DNA of 39,110 nucleotides from JBBCJM01 sp037190175. GTDB lineage: Bacteria > Pseudomonadota > Alphaproteobacteria > Rhodobacterales > Rhodobacteraceae. The notes beneath the pieces were generated by a model. It saw only the letters and a program-made list of their open reading frames with translations. It searched no databases and had not been told where the DNA came from. Location: contig JBBCJM010000062.1 in assembly GCA_037190175.1 (NCBI GenBank), positions 1-39,110 of the forward strand, given 5' to 3'. Position 1 is the stretch's first letter. Each line of letters begins with the position of its first letter. Shown piece by piece: positions 1-9,310 of the stretch. Position numbers and translations under genes: made by a program.

Positions 1-54
1 CGAAGCGACGAGCCGCCCCTTGCCCATGCCCCCGGGGCGGGCCAAAGTCCCCCC

Positions 55-525
55 ATGCCGGCCGACCCCCTGACCCTGACCCTGCCCGACGAGGCCGCCA
101 CCGACCGGCTCGGGCGCCTGCTGGCCGATACCCTGCGCCAGGGCGACACCCTGCTGCTGCAAGGCCCGATCGGCGCGGGCAAGACCCATCTCGCCCGCGC
201 CCTGATCCGCGCCCGCAGCAGCGCCGAGGTGGATGTTCCTTCCCCCAGCTTCACCCTGGTCCAGCCCTACGACACGCCCCGGGGCCCGCTGGTCCACGCC
301 GACCTCTACCGCCTGACCTCCGCCGAGGAGGCAATCGAGCTTGGCCTGGCCGAGCAGTTCGGCCAGGCGCTGTGCCTGGTGGAATGGCCCGACCGGCTGG
401 GCGCCGAGACGCCGGCCGGGGCGCTGACCCTCTCGCTTTCCGCCGAGGGAGACGGCCGCCTCGCCCGGTTCTCCGGGCCGCCGGCGCTCCTCGACCGCCT
501 CGCCGCCGGATGGGTGGCCGCATGA
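55..525 (+). CDS. tsaE: tRNA threonylcarbamoyladenosine biosynthesis ATPase TsaE
   Basis: TsaE is the small cytoplasmic ATPase of the TsaB-TsaD-TsaE complex that makes t6A at position 37 of ANN-decoding tRNAs. The 156-residue product is the normal length for the family. It shows a Walker A loop GPIGAGKT (residues 37-44), the SPSFTLV segment (63-69), HADLYRL (81-87, Walker-B region) and VEWPDR (109-114), all characteristic of TsaE. The ATG at 55 is the first sensible start, and the Shine-Dalgarno sequence before it is poor. The stop overlaps the next ATG in an ATGA junction, so it is translationally coupled to the sugar kinase gene and probably heads, or sits early in, an operon reaching through addA. 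Confidence 0.95.
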   Translation: MPADPLTLTLPDEAATDRLGRLLADTLRQGDTLLLQGPIGAGKTHLARALIRARSSAEVDVPSPSFTLVQPYDTPRGPLVHADLYRLTSAEEAIELGLAEQFGQALCLVEWPDRLGAETPAGALTLSLSAEGDGRLARFSGPPALLDRLAAGWVAA

Positions 526-1454
526 CCCGCGCCCGGCAGCTCTCCGACTTCATCGCCGCCGCCGGCTGGGGCGACGCCCGCCGCAGCCCGCTGGCCGGCG
601 ACGCCTCCGACCGGCGGTACGAGCGTCTCGCCCTCGGCGCCGCCACCGCGGTGCTGATGGACAGCCCCCCCGGCGGGGCCGACGACCCCGCGGCCTTCGT
701 CGCCATCGGCGCGCATCTGAACGCCCTCGGCCTCTCCGCCCCCCGGATGCTGGCGCAGGATCCCGGCCAGGGCTTCCTGCTGCTGGAGGATCTGGGCGAC
801 GACCTTTACGCCCGCCATGTCGTGGCCGCCCCCGCCGCCGAACCCGCGCTCTACGCCGCCGCCGCGCAGGTGCTGGCGCATCTGCAGGCCGCCCCGCCGC
901 CGCCCGGCCTGCCCGACCTGTCGCCGGACGACTGGGCAGAGGCCGCGATGCTGGCCATCCCCGCCCCCGCGCCGGATCTGAAGGCCCGGCTGGCCGAGGC
1001 GCTGGCCCGCCACCATGGCCCCCGGGTGCTGATCCTGCGCGACTACCATGCCGAGAACCTGCTGTGGCTGCCCCGGCGCGAGGGGCTGGCGCGGGTGGGG
1101 CTCTTGGACTTCCAGCTCGCCCAGCTGGGCCATCGGGTCTACGACCTCGTGTCGCTGACCTCCGACGCCCGCCGCGACGTCCCGCCCGCGGTCGCGAAAG
1201 CCACCCACCGCGCCTTCGCCGAGGCCACCGGCACCACCGAGCAGGCATTGGAGCCCGCCATCGCCGTCTGGGGCGTGCAAAGGGCGCTGCGCATCCTCGG
1301 CGTCTTCGCCCGGCTGGCGGAGACCAAGGGAAAGACCGGCTATCTGGCGCTGATGCCGCGGGTGCGGGGGCAACTCGAACGCCACCTCGCCCACCCCGCC
1401 CTCGCCGCATTGTGCGACCCATGCCTTGCCCTGCTGCCCCGGGTGCCGGCATGA
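522..1454 (+). CDS. amgK: AmgK-like N-acetylmuramate/N-acetylglucosamine kinase (APH-fold)
   Basis: This is a 310-residue aminoglycoside-phosphotransferase-fold kinase. The N-lobe has the GDASDRRYER nucleotide loop (26-35). The C-lobe has RDYHAEN (173-179, catalytic loop Asp/Asn) and LLDFQLA (194-200, DFG equivalent). In Pseudomonas and many alphaproteobacteria AmgK phosphorylates MurNAc and GlcNAc at the anomeric carbon so MurU can make UDP-MurNAc, bypassing de novo synthesis. The gene directly downstream is MurU-like, which strongly supports this assignment over a generic phosphotransferase. I start it at ATG 522, in the ATGA overlap with tsaE; an upstream in-frame start would intrude about 150 bases into tsaE. 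It ends in another ATGA overlap with murU. Substrate identity is inferred from context. Confidence 0.88.
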   Translation: MTRARQLSDFIAAAGWGDARRSPLAGDASDRRYERLALGAATAVLMDSPPGGADDPAAFVAIGAHLNALGLSAPRMLAQDPGQGFLLLEDLGDDLYARHVVAAPAAEPALYAAAAQVLAHLQAAPPPPGLPDLSPDDWAEAAMLAIPAPAPDLKARLAEALARHHGPRVLILRDYHAENLLWLPRREGLARVGLLDFQLAQLGHRVYDLVSLTSDARRDVPPAVAKATHRAFAEATGTTEQALEPAIAVWGVQRALRILGVFARLAETKGKTGYLALMPRVRGQLERHLAHPALAALCDPCLALLPRVPA

Positions 1455-2119
1455 GCCCCGAGGCGCTGATGATCTTCGCCGCCGGTTTCGGCACCCGCAT
1501 GGGCGCGCTGACGGCCCATCGGCCGAAGCCGCTGATCCCCGTGGCCGGCCGGCCGCTGATCGACCACGCCTTGGGGCTGGCGCGGGGGGCGGGGATCCCT
1601 CGGATCGTGGTGAACCTGCATTACCTGGGCCACCAGATCGCCGCGCATCTGGAGGGGCAGGATGTGCTGTTCTCCCCCGAGCCCGAGATCCTGGAAACCG
1701 GCGGCGGCCTGCGCGCCGCGCTGCCGCTGCTGGGTCCCGGGCCGGTCTTCACCCTGAACCCCGATGCCGTCTTCGCCGGGCCGAACCCGCTGGCCACCCT
1801 GCGGGCCGCATGGCGCGAGGGGATGGAGGCGCTGCTGCTGCTGAAGGAGGATGGCGGCAGGGGCGATTTCCTGCTGGGACCGGACGGAAGGCTCACCCGC
1901 GCCAACGGCCCGGGCCTGCGCTACCTCGGCGCCCAGATCATCGACCCCGCGAGCCTGCACGAGATCCCCGACCGGGCATTCTCGCTCAACCTGCTGTGGG
2001 ACCGGATGATCGCCCGCGGCACCGCCTTCGGCCTGATCCACCCAGGCGGCTGGTGCGACGTGGGCCGGCCCGAGGGGATCGCCGCGGCCGAGGCGCTGCT
2101 GGGGGCGGGCGATGGCTAG
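1451..2119 (+). CDS. murU: MurU-like N-acetylmuramate-1-phosphate uridylyltransferase
   Basis: This is a 222-residue sugar-nucleotide transferase of the NTP_transferase (GT-A) fold. The N-terminal nucleotide-binding signature is clear: a Gly-rich AAGFGTRM followed by RPKPLIPVAGRPLIDH. ETGGGL and the acidic metal-site motif LNPDAVF follow, where nucleotidyltransferases usually have an Asp for Mg2+. Downstream of the AmgK-like kinase the expected reaction is UTP plus MurNAc-1-P to UDP-MurNAc, the second step of the cell-wall recycling shunt. The ATG at 1451 overlaps the kinase stop (ATGA), and the 3' end overlaps addB by 8 bases. A generic mannose-1-phosphate guanylyltransferase label is possible from sequence alone, but the short length and the kinase neighbour favour MurU. 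Confidence 0.86.
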   Translation: MSPEALMIFAAGFGTRMGALTAHRPKPLIPVAGRPLIDHALGLARGAGIPRIVVNLHYLGHQIAAHLEGQDVLFSPEPEILETGGGLRAALPLLGPGPVFTLNPDAVFAGPNPLATLRAAWREGMEALLLLKEDGGRGDFLLGPDGRLTRANGPGLRYLGAQIIDPASLHEIPDRAFSLNLLWDRMIARGTAFGLIHPGGWCDVGRPEGIAAAEALLGAGDG

Positions 2120-5018
2120 GCTCTACGCCCTCCCCCCCGGCGCGGATGTCGCCGCCGGGATCGCCCGCGGGCTGGCCGAGCGGCTGGCCGGGGAACCGCC
2201 CGAGGTCTGGGCGCGGACGCTGGTCTTCGTGCCCACCGCGCGGCTGCGGCAGGGGGTGATCGCGGCGCTTGCGCAGGGCGCGCGGCTGCTGCCCCGGGTG
2301 CGGCTGATCGGCGACCTCGCCGCCATGCCGCTGCCCGGCGCGCGGCTGCCCCCCGCGGTCCCGCCGCTGCGGCGCCGGCTGGAGCTCGCCGGCCTGATTG
2401 CCGCGCTGCTGGACCGCGCGCCGGACCTCGCCCCCCGCTCCGCGCTCTTCGACCTGGCCGACAGCCTGGCCGCCTTGGTGGCCGAGATGCAGGAGGAAGG
2501 CGTGCCGCCCGACCGGCTGGCGGCGCTGGACACCGGGGCGCACGCCGCGCACTGGCAGCGCACCGCGGCCTTCCTGCGCATCGTGGCGCCGTTCTTCGAC
2601 GCCTCCGCGGCGCCCGACGAGGCCGCGCGACAACGGCTGGCCGTGGCGGCCCTGGGGGCGCATTGGGTGGCGCATCCGCCGCAGGCGCCGGTGGTGGTGG
2701 CGGGCTCCACCGGCTCGCGCGGGGTGACCTTGGAGCTGATGGCGGCGGTGGCCGGGCTGGAAAAGGGCATGGTGATCCTGCCCGGCTTCGACCCCGACCT
2801 GCCGGCGCAGGTCTGGGAGGGGATGACCGACAGCGCCACCGGCGAGGATCATCCGCAGTTCCGCTTCCGCCGGCTGTTCGACCGGCTGGGCTGCAGGCCG
2901 GAGGCGGTGCGGCTCTGGGCCCCGGCCCCCGATCCGGCGCGCAACGCCCTGGTCTCGCTGGCCCTGCGCCCCGCGCCGGTGACCGACCAGTGGCTGGTGG
3001 AAGGCGCCGGCTTGCCGGATCTGGTGGCTGCCACGGGGGGCATGACCCTGATCGAGGCCCCCGACCCGCGGGCCGAGGCCGGGGCCATCGCGCTGGTCCT
3101 GCGCCGGGCGGCGGAGGAGGCCGGCACCCGCGCCGTGCTGGTGACTGCCGACCGCACCCTGGCCCGCCGGGTGACGGCGGCGCTCGACCGCTGGGGGATC
3201 CGGCCCGACGACAGCGCCGGGCGGCCCCTGTCGCTCAGCGCCCCGGGCCGGTTCCTGCGGATGACCGCGGCGCTGGGCGAACGGCCCCCCACCGCCGAGG
3301 CGCTGCTCGCCTTGCTCAACCACCCGCTGGCGGCCTCGGGCGGCGACCGCGGCCGGCACCTGCGGCTGACCCGGGCCTTGGAGCTGCGCCTGCGCCGGCA
3401 CGGCCCGCCCTATCCGGATGCCCGGACGCTGATCGCCTTCGCCGCGGATCAGGAGGCCGAGGACTGGGGCCGCTGGCTGGCCGGGGCGCTGGCCCCCCGC
3501 CCCGAAGCCCCGCTCGCCGCGCAGCTCGACGCGCACCTGGCCCTGACCGCAGGGCTGGCCGCCGGGCCGGGGGCGGAGGGTTCGGGAAGGCTGTGGGAGG
3601 AGGCCGCGGGGATCGAGGCGCGGGCGGCGATGCGGGCGCTTCAGGACGCCGCGGGGGCGATGGCGGCCCCGCTGTCGCCCGCCGACTACACCCGCCTGCT
3701 GGACAGCCTGTTCTCCACCCGCGAGGTGCGCGACACCGCCCCCGCGCATCCCCGCATCATGATCCGCGGCACGCGCGAGGTGCGCGCGCAGGGGGCGGAG
3801 CTGATGATCCTCGCCGGGCTGAACGAGGGCGGCTGGCCCGCGCTGCCCGGCGCGGATCCCTGGCTGAACCGGGCGATGCGGCAGGCGGCGGGGCTGCTGC
3901 TGCCGGAACGCCAGATCGGCCTTTCCGCCCACGACTTCCAGATGGCCGCGGGGGCGCCCCGGGTGGTGCTGACCCGCGCGGCGCGGGACGACGAGGCGCA
4001 GACGGTGCCGGCCCGCTGGCTGAACCGGCTGACCAACCTGATGCAGGGCCTGCCCGAGAAGCGCGGCCCGCAGGCGCTGGCCATGATGCGCGAAAGGGGG
4101 CGAGAGTGGCTGGCGCTGGCGGCCGCGGTGGAACATCCCGGCCCCCCGGTCCCCCGCGCCCCCCGCCCCGCCCCGGCGCCGCCGGTGGAGGCCCGGCCGC
4201 AACGGCTGTCCGTCACCGAGATCAAGACGCTGATCCGCGACCCCTATGCGATCTATGCCCGCCACGTGCTGGGTCTGCGCCCGCTGGACCCCCTGCGAAT
4301 GGAGGCCGATGCGCGGCTGCGGGGCATGGTGCTGCACGCGGTGCTGGAACGTTTCGTGCGCGAAACGCCCGCCGCGGAACCCCGCGAGGCCGCGCTTCTG
4401 CGCCTGTCGCAGACCGCCGCCATGGTGCTGGCGGCCGAGGTTCCCTGGCCCGCCGCCTGCTGCCTGTGGCAGGCGCGGATCGACCGGGCGGCGCCGGTGC
4501 TCTTGGACTGGACCGCGGCCATGGGCGGCCGGCCGCTGGCGGTGGAAACCCCCGGCCTGATCGCGCTGGAAAGCCGCTTCATGCTCAGCGGCCGCCCCGA
4601 CCGGATCGACGAACTGCCGGACGGACGGCTGCGGCTGATCGACTACAAGACCGGCAAGCCGCCCAACGCCCGGGTGCAGGAACATTTCGACAAGCAACTG
4701 CTGCTGCTGGCGATGATGGCCGAGGACGGGGGGTTCACGGAGCTTGGCCCCCGGGCGGTGGCCTCGGTGGTCTATCTCGGCCTCGGCGCCTCGCCCGAGA
4801 TGGCGGAGGTGGCCGTGACCCCCGACCTGATGGGCCGCATGCGTACCGAACTGGCGCAGCTGATCGACAGCTACCGCCAGCCCCGCCGCGGCTTCCCCTC
4901 GCGCCGCGCCATGCAGTGGGAGGACCATCCCGGCGACTACGACCATCTGGCGCGGCTGGGGGAGTGGGAGACCACCGACCCCGCCGTGACCCTGCCGGTG
5001 GGGCTGCGCGATGGATGA
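2112..5018 (+). CDS. addB: Double-strand break repair protein AddB
   Basis: AddB is the partner subunit of the AddAB helicase-nuclease that resects DNA ends for RecA-dependent recombination. The 968-residue product matches alphaproteobacterial AddB. The N-terminal half is a degenerate UvrD-like domain. The C-terminal third carries the PDDEXK nuclease features: a segment with RGMVLHAVLERF around residues 736-748, then RPDRIDEL and LIDYKTGKP around 830-848, with the Asp and Lys catalytic residues. I see no cysteine cluster like the Fe-S site of Bacillus AddB. It starts inside the end of murU (8-base overlap) and ends inside the start of addA (8-base overlap), so the two subunits are translationally coupled. 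Confidence 0.95.
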   Translation: MARLYALPPGADVAAGIARGLAERLAGEPPEVWARTLVFVPTARLRQGVIAALAQGARLLPRVRLIGDLAAMPLPGARLPPAVPPLRRRLELAGLIAALLDRAPDLAPRSALFDLADSLAALVAEMQEEGVPPDRLAALDTGAHAAHWQRTAAFLRIVAPFFDASAAPDEAARQRLAVAALGAHWVAHPPQAPVVVAGSTGSRGVTLELMAAVAGLEKGMVILPGFDPDLPAQVWEGMTDSATGEDHPQFRFRRLFDRLGCRPEAVRLWAPAPDPARNALVSLALRPAPVTDQWLVEGAGLPDLVAATGGMTLIEAPDPRAEAGAIALVLRRAAEEAGTRAVLVTADRTLARRVTAALDRWGIRPDDSAGRPLSLSAPGRFLRMTAALGERPPTAEALLALLNHPLAASGGDRGRHLRLTRALELRLRRHGPPYPDARTLIAFAADQEAEDWGRWLAGALAPRPEAPLAAQLDAHLALTAGLAAGPGAEGSGRLWEEAAGIEARAAMRALQDAAGAMAAPLSPADYTRLLDSLFSTREVRDTAPAHPRIMIRGTREVRAQGAELMILAGLNEGGWPALPGADPWLNRAMRQAAGLLLPERQIGLSAHDFQMAAGAPRVVLTRAARDDEAQTVPARWLNRLTNLMQGLPEKRGPQALAMMRERGREWLALAAAVEHPGPPVPRAPRPAPAPPVEARPQRLSVTEIKTLIRDPYAIYARHVLGLRPLDPLRMEADARLRGMVLHAVLERFVRETPAAEPREAALLRLSQTAAMVLAAEVPWPAACCLWQARIDRAAPVLLDWTAAMGGRPLAVETPGLIALESRFMLSGRPDRIDELPDGRLRLIDYKTGKPPNARVQEHFDKQLLLLAMMAEDGGFTELGPRAVASVVYLGLGASPEMAEVAVTPDLMGRMRTELAQLIDSYRQPRRGFPSRRAMQWEDHPGDYDHLARLGEWETTDPAVTLPVGLRDG

Positions 5019-8000
5019 CGGCCCCACCGCCCGGCAGGCCCGCGCGGCGAACCCGGCGGCCTCGGTCTGGGTCACCGCCAATGCGGGCTCGGGCAAGACC
5101 AAGGTGCTGACCGACCGGGTGGCGCGGCTCCTGCTCTCCGGCGTGTCGCCGCAGCGCATCCTGTGCCTGACCTATACCCGCGCCGGGGCGGCCGAGATGC
5201 AGGTGCGGCTGTTCGCGCGCCTCGGCGGCTGGGCCATGCTGCCCGAGGCCAGGCTGCGCGAGACGCTGGCAGAGCTTTCGGGCGGGCCGGTGGAGGATGC
5301 GGCGCTGGCCCGGGCGCGCAGGCTGTTTGCGCAGGCGATCGAGACGCCGGGGGGGCTGCGGATCCAGACGATCCACAGCTTCTGCGCCGCCCTCTTGCGA
5401 CGGTTCCCGCTGGAGGCCGGCGTTTCCCCCGCCTTCACCGAAATGGACGACCGCGCCACCCGACTGCTGATGGCCGAGGTGCTGGACGATCTGGCGGCCC
5501 GCAGCGCGCCCGCGGCGGTGGCCGGGATGGCGCTGCAGTTCACCGGCGCGGATCTGGCGGCGCTGGCCACCGAGGTCTCCGCCCGCCGCGCCGCCTTCGA
5601 CCCGCCGCTCTCCGAACCCGAGTTGCGGGTGCGGTTCGGGGTGCCGGCGGGAGAGACGCTGGACGCGATCCTGGGCGATGTACTGCGGGGGGACGAGGGG
5701 GAAATCCTGGCCCGGACGGCGGACATACTCGCCACCGGCTCCACCAACGACCAGCGGGCGGCGGGCAAGCTGCGGGCGATCCGGCTTTCCGCGCCGGACG
5801 TGCTGGAGGCGCTGGAGGGCTGCCTGCTGACCGGCAGGAGCAAGGACCCCGAGAAGAGCTTCACCGCCAAGGGCCGCAACATCGCCACCAAGGCGACGCA
5901 GGGCGCGCTGGGGGCCTTGGCCGAGGCGCTGGACGATCTGGCGGAGCGGGTGGAAGCGGGACGCCGCCGCCGGCTGCCGCTGATCGCCTGCACCCGGGCC
6001 GCGGCGCTGCACGCCTTCGCCGGGGCCTTCCTGCCGGCCTATGCGGCGCGCAAGGCTGCCCGCGGCGCGCTGGACTTCGAGGACCTGATCCTGGCGGCCG
6101 GCAGGCTGCTCTCCGACCCCTCGGTCGCGCCCTGGGTGCTGTGGAAGCTGGACGGCGCCATCGACCATATCCTGGTGGACGAGGCGCAGGACACCAGCCC
6201 CGGCCAATGGCGGCTGGTGGAGCGGCTGGCGGCCGAGATCACCGTGGGCGACGGCGCGCGGGCCGACAGCCGCAGCCTGTTCGTGGTGGGCGACCGCAAG
6301 CAGTCGATCTAGTCCTTCCAGGGCGCCGACCTGCGCGCCTTCGCCGCCACCGAGGCCGCGTTCGGCCAAAGGTTCGCCGAGGCAGGGCAGGCGTTGCAGG
6401 TGGTGGAACTGCCGCATTCCTTCCGCTCGGCCCCCGCCATCCTGCGGCTGGTGGACGCGACCTTCGACCCGGCGCGGGGGCGGGCGCTGGACGGGGCGGT
6501 GCGGCACGTGGCCTTCCGCGACCGGATGCCGGGGCGGGTGGACCTCTGGCCGCCGATCCCCAAGACCGAGGCCCCGGCCCCCGGCGCCTGGTACGAGCCG
6601 CTGGACCGCTGGTCGGACGAACATCACGCGGCCCGGCTGGCGGAGCGGATCGCGGATCACCTGCGCGGGCTGTTCCAGGCCGGCACCCGCATCCCGATCC
6701 ACGACCGGCCGGGCGAGGACCGGCCGCTGACGCCGGGCGACGTGCTGATCCTGGTGCGCCGGCGGTCCGAGGTGTTCGACGCGGTGATCCGGGCCTTGAA
6801 GGCCGCCGGGCTGCCGGTGGCGGGGGCGGACCGGCTGAAGCTGGGCGGCGAACTGGCGGTGAAGGACCTGCTGGCGCTGCTGGCGGTGGTGGCGCTGCCG
6901 GAGGACGACCTGTCGCTGGCCGCGGCGCTGCGCTCGCCTCTCGGCGGCTGGTCCGAGGACGACCTGTTCAGGCTGGCCCACGGCCGCCCCGGCACCCTGT
7001 GGCAGGCCTTGCAACAGGCCCCCGGCCCGGCCTTGGACCTGATCCGCGACCTGATGGCCGAGGCCGATTTCCTGCGGCCCTATGAGCTTCTGGAACGCGC
7101 ACTGGTGCGGCACCGCGGGCGGCAGCGCCTGCTGGCAAGGCTGGGGGAGGAGGCGGAGGACGGGATCGACGCCCTGCTGGCGCAGGCCCTGGCCTATGAG
7201 CGCGAGGGGGTGCCCAGCCTGACCGGCTTCCTGGTCTGGATGGGCGCGAAGGAGCTGGACATCAAGCGCCGCCCCGATGCCGGCGGCAGCACCATCCGGG
7301 TGATGACCGTGCACAGCGCCAAGGGGCTGGAGGCGCCGCTGGTGATCCTGCCCGACACCGCCCTGCGCCAGCCGCACCGCCCGGGGGAGATCCTGGGGCT
7401 GGCCGACGGCCTGCCGGTCTGGACCGCGGCCTCTGCCGACTGCCCGCCGGAACTGGCCGAGGCCCTGGCCGACCACCGCGAACGGGAGATCGAGGAACAG
7501 GCGCGGCTGCTCTACGTCGCGCTGACCCGGGCGCAGAGCTGGCTGATCGTGGCGGCGGCGGGGGATATCGGCAAGGACCCGGCCGAGGCGAAGTCGGGCG
7601 AGGATCCGGTGCCGGTCTGGTATCGCATGGTGCGCGAGGGGATGGAGGCCGCGGGCGCTTTGCCCACCGAGGAGGGCGGGCTGGTGCTGGCGGAGGGGGA
7701 CTGGCCCGCGCCGCAGCCCGCCGTGGCCGAGGCAGGCCCCGGGCTGCCCATGCTGCCGGATTGGGCGCTGGCCCCGGCGGCCGAGGAAGCTGCGGCCCCC
7801 GGTCCGCTGACCCCCAGCGGGCTGGGCGGGGCCAAGGCGCTGGGGGAGGAAGCCGCCACGCCGGAGGAGATCGCGCTGGCCATGGAGCGCGGCACCCGGC
7901 TGCACCTCTTGCTGGAGCACCTGCCCGGCTGCCCCCCCGCCGACCGCCCGGCGCTGGCCGCGAGCCTCTGCCCCGACGACCCCGATCTGCTGGCCGAGGC

Positions 8001-8382
8001 GGCGGCGGTGCTGGAGGACCCCGGGCTTGCGCCCCTCTTCGCCCCCGGCACGCTGGCCGAGGCGCCCTTCGCCGCCACCCTGCCCGATGGCCGGCCGCTG
8101 GCCGGGGCCATCGACCGGCTGGTGATCGCGCCGGACCATGTGCTGGCCATCGACTTCAAGTCGAACCGCCTGCTGCCCGCCGCGCCCGGCCGGGTGCCCG
8201 AGGGCATCCTGCGGCAGATGGGCGCCTATGCCCGGGCGCTGGAGGCGATCTTCCCCGGCCGCCGGGTGGAGGTGGCGATCCTCTGGACCCGCGGGCCGGC
8301 GCTGATGCAGCTGCCGCGGGGTCTGGTCGATGCCGCCCTGGCGCGGGGGCTGGAGGTTGACCTTTCGCAACCCGGTGCCTAG
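5011..8382 (+). pseudogene. addA: Double-strand break repair helicase AddA, interrupted by an in-frame TAG
   Basis: AddA is the UvrD-family helicase and nuclease subunit of AddAB. The frame from 5011 encodes Walker A ANAGSGKT (residues 23-30), the segment LCLTYTRAGAAEM, DEAQD (390-394) and GDRKQSI, then meets TAG at 6310-6312 (codon 434). The same frame continues with SFQGAD, TVHSAKGLE, LLYVALTRAQ and a C-terminal nuclease with AIDRL and AIDFKSN. The expected residue at the stop is Tyr in QSIYSFQGAD, so one base change (TAC or TAT to TAG) explains it. Overall length, about 1,123 codons, is normal and nothing else is damaged. If real, only a 433-residue fragment without motor domain 2 and the nuclease would be made. 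A sequencing error is equally possible. The gene overlaps addB by 8 bases. Confidence 0.9.
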
Positions 8383-8385
8383 CTA
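8357..8385 (+). promoter_or_regulatory. Putative sigma-70 promoter for trxA
   Basis: TTGACC at 8357-8362 and TAGCTA at 8380-8385 are separated by exactly 17 bases, inside the last codons of addA. This would start transcription about 25 bases before the trxA ATG at 8417, giving trxA and hslV expression independent of the repair operon. Called from sequence match only. Confidence 0.5.
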
Positions 8386-8416
8386 TCACCCCTGACCTTT
8401 TCCGGGAGATACAGCC

Positions 8417-8743
8417 ATGGGCGCTGCCACCGTCGCCGTCACCGATGCCACCTTCGACAAGGAAGTCCGCCAGTCGGAGATCCCGGTGGTGGTGGATTTC
8501 TGGGCCGAATGGTGCGGCCCCTGCCGGCAGATCGGCCCGGCGCTGGAGGAACTGGCGGCGGAATACGCCGGCCGGGTGAAGATCGTGAAGGTGAACGTGG
8601 ACGAGAACCCCGATAGCCCGGCCCAGCTGGGCGTGCGCGGCATCCCGGCGCTGTTCATGTTCAAGGACGGTCAGGTGGTGTCGAACAAGGTCGGCGCGGC
8701 GCCCAAGGCGGCGCTGGCCAACTGGATCGCCACCGCGGTGTAA
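8417..8743 (+). CDS. trxA: Thioredoxin TrxA
   Basis: This is a 108-residue cytoplasmic thioredoxin with the classical active site WCGPC (Trp32, Cys33, Cys36) inside VVDFWAEWCGPC, and the cis-proline loop GIPALF (Pro77) opposite it. It reduces disulfides in ribonucleotide reductase, methionine sulfoxide reductases, peroxiredoxins and other targets, and is recharged by thioredoxin reductase. Length is typical. There is no signal peptide, unlike the thioredoxin-like protein at the right end of the window. A GGGAGA Shine-Dalgarno sequence lies about ten bases before the ATG. It follows addA by 34 bases with its own probable promoter and precedes hslV by 6 bases. Confidence 0.97.
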   Translation: MGAATVAVTDATFDKEVRQSEIPVVVDFWAEWCGPCRQIGPALEELAAEYAGRVKIVKVNVDENPDSPAQLGVRGIPALFMFKDGQVVSNKVGAAPKAALANWIATAV

Positions 8744-8749
8744 TCCCGG

Positions 8750-9307
8750 ATGACCGACGACAGGTTCCCCGGCTGGCACGGCACCACGATCCTGGCGGTG
8801 CGGCGCGGCGGCCGGGTGGTGGTGGCCGGCGACGGGCAGGTCAGCCTTGGCAATACCGTCATCAAGGGCAGCGCCCGCAAGGTGCGGCGGCTGTCGCCCG
8901 GCGGGCGGGAGGTGGTCTGCGGCTTTGCCGGCTCGACCGCCGACGCCTTCACCCTGCTCGACCGGCTGGAGAAGAAGCTGGAGGCGATGCCGGGGCAGCT
9001 GGCCCGCGCCTGCGTCGATCTGGCCAAGGACTGGCGCATGGACAAGTACCTGCGCAACCTCGAGGCGATGCTGATCGTCACCGACGGGCAGGCGCTGTTC
9101 GTGGTGACCGGCGCGGGCGACGTGCTGGAGCCCGAGCACGACGTGGCCGCCATCGGTTCGGGCGGCAACTTCGCGCTGGCCGCGGCGCGGGGGCTGATGG
9201 AGACCGACCTGGACGCCGAGACCGTGGCCCGCCGCGCCATGGCCATCGCCGCCGAGATCTGCGTCTATACCAACGGCAACCTGACGGTGGAGACCATCGG
9301 GGGCTGA
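8750..9307 (+). CDS. hslV: ATP-dependent protease subunit HslV (ClpQ)
   Basis: HslV is the threonine peptidase core of the HslVU (ClpYQ) protease, a double hexamer fed by the HslU unfoldase. The 185-residue product begins with an 11-residue leader, MTDDRFPGWHG, followed by the catalytic TT pair (Thr12, exposed by autoprocessing). VVVAGDGQVSLG, GFAGSTADAFTLLDRLE, AIGSGGNFALAAARGL and CVYTNGN are all HslV signatures. The unusual point is context: hslU normally follows hslV directly, but here the next gene lies on the opposite strand only three bases away and no HslU is present in the window. HslU must be elsewhere or absent. Confidence 0.96.
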   Translation: MTDDRFPGWHGTTILAVRRGGRVVVAGDGQVSLGNTVIKGSARKVRRLSPGGREVVCGFAGSTADAFTLLDRLEKKLEAMPGQLARACVDLAKDWRMDKYLRNLEAMLIVTDGQALFVVTGAGDVLEPEHDVAAIGSGGNFALAAARGLMETDLDAETVARRAMAIAAEICVYTNGNLTVETIGG

Positions 9308-9310
9308 ATA

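Noticed and set aside
1..54. End of an upstream gene or a terminator
   Set aside because: There is a CCGCCCC/GGGGCGG stem (13-40) but no T-run. The stretch is too short to show coding sequence, so no feature is called.
1986..5159. Very long open frame antisense to addB (over 1,000 codons)
   Set aside because: It is a consequence of high G+C and third-position bias. The amino-acid composition is extreme (Arg, Gly, Pro, His), with no recognisable motif, and addB on the other strand is certain.
4735..8370. 1,200-codon open frame antisense to addA
   Set aside because: Same reason; it has low-complexity Gln/Arg/Gly/Leu composition and no domain, and the plus strand encodes helicase and nuclease motifs throughout.
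6394..8382. Separate downstream gene for the C-terminal part of AddA
   Set aside because: The frame is continuous with the upstream part apart from one TAG in a conserved motif. The TTG at 6394 has no ribosome-binding site, so one broken gene is simpler than two genes.
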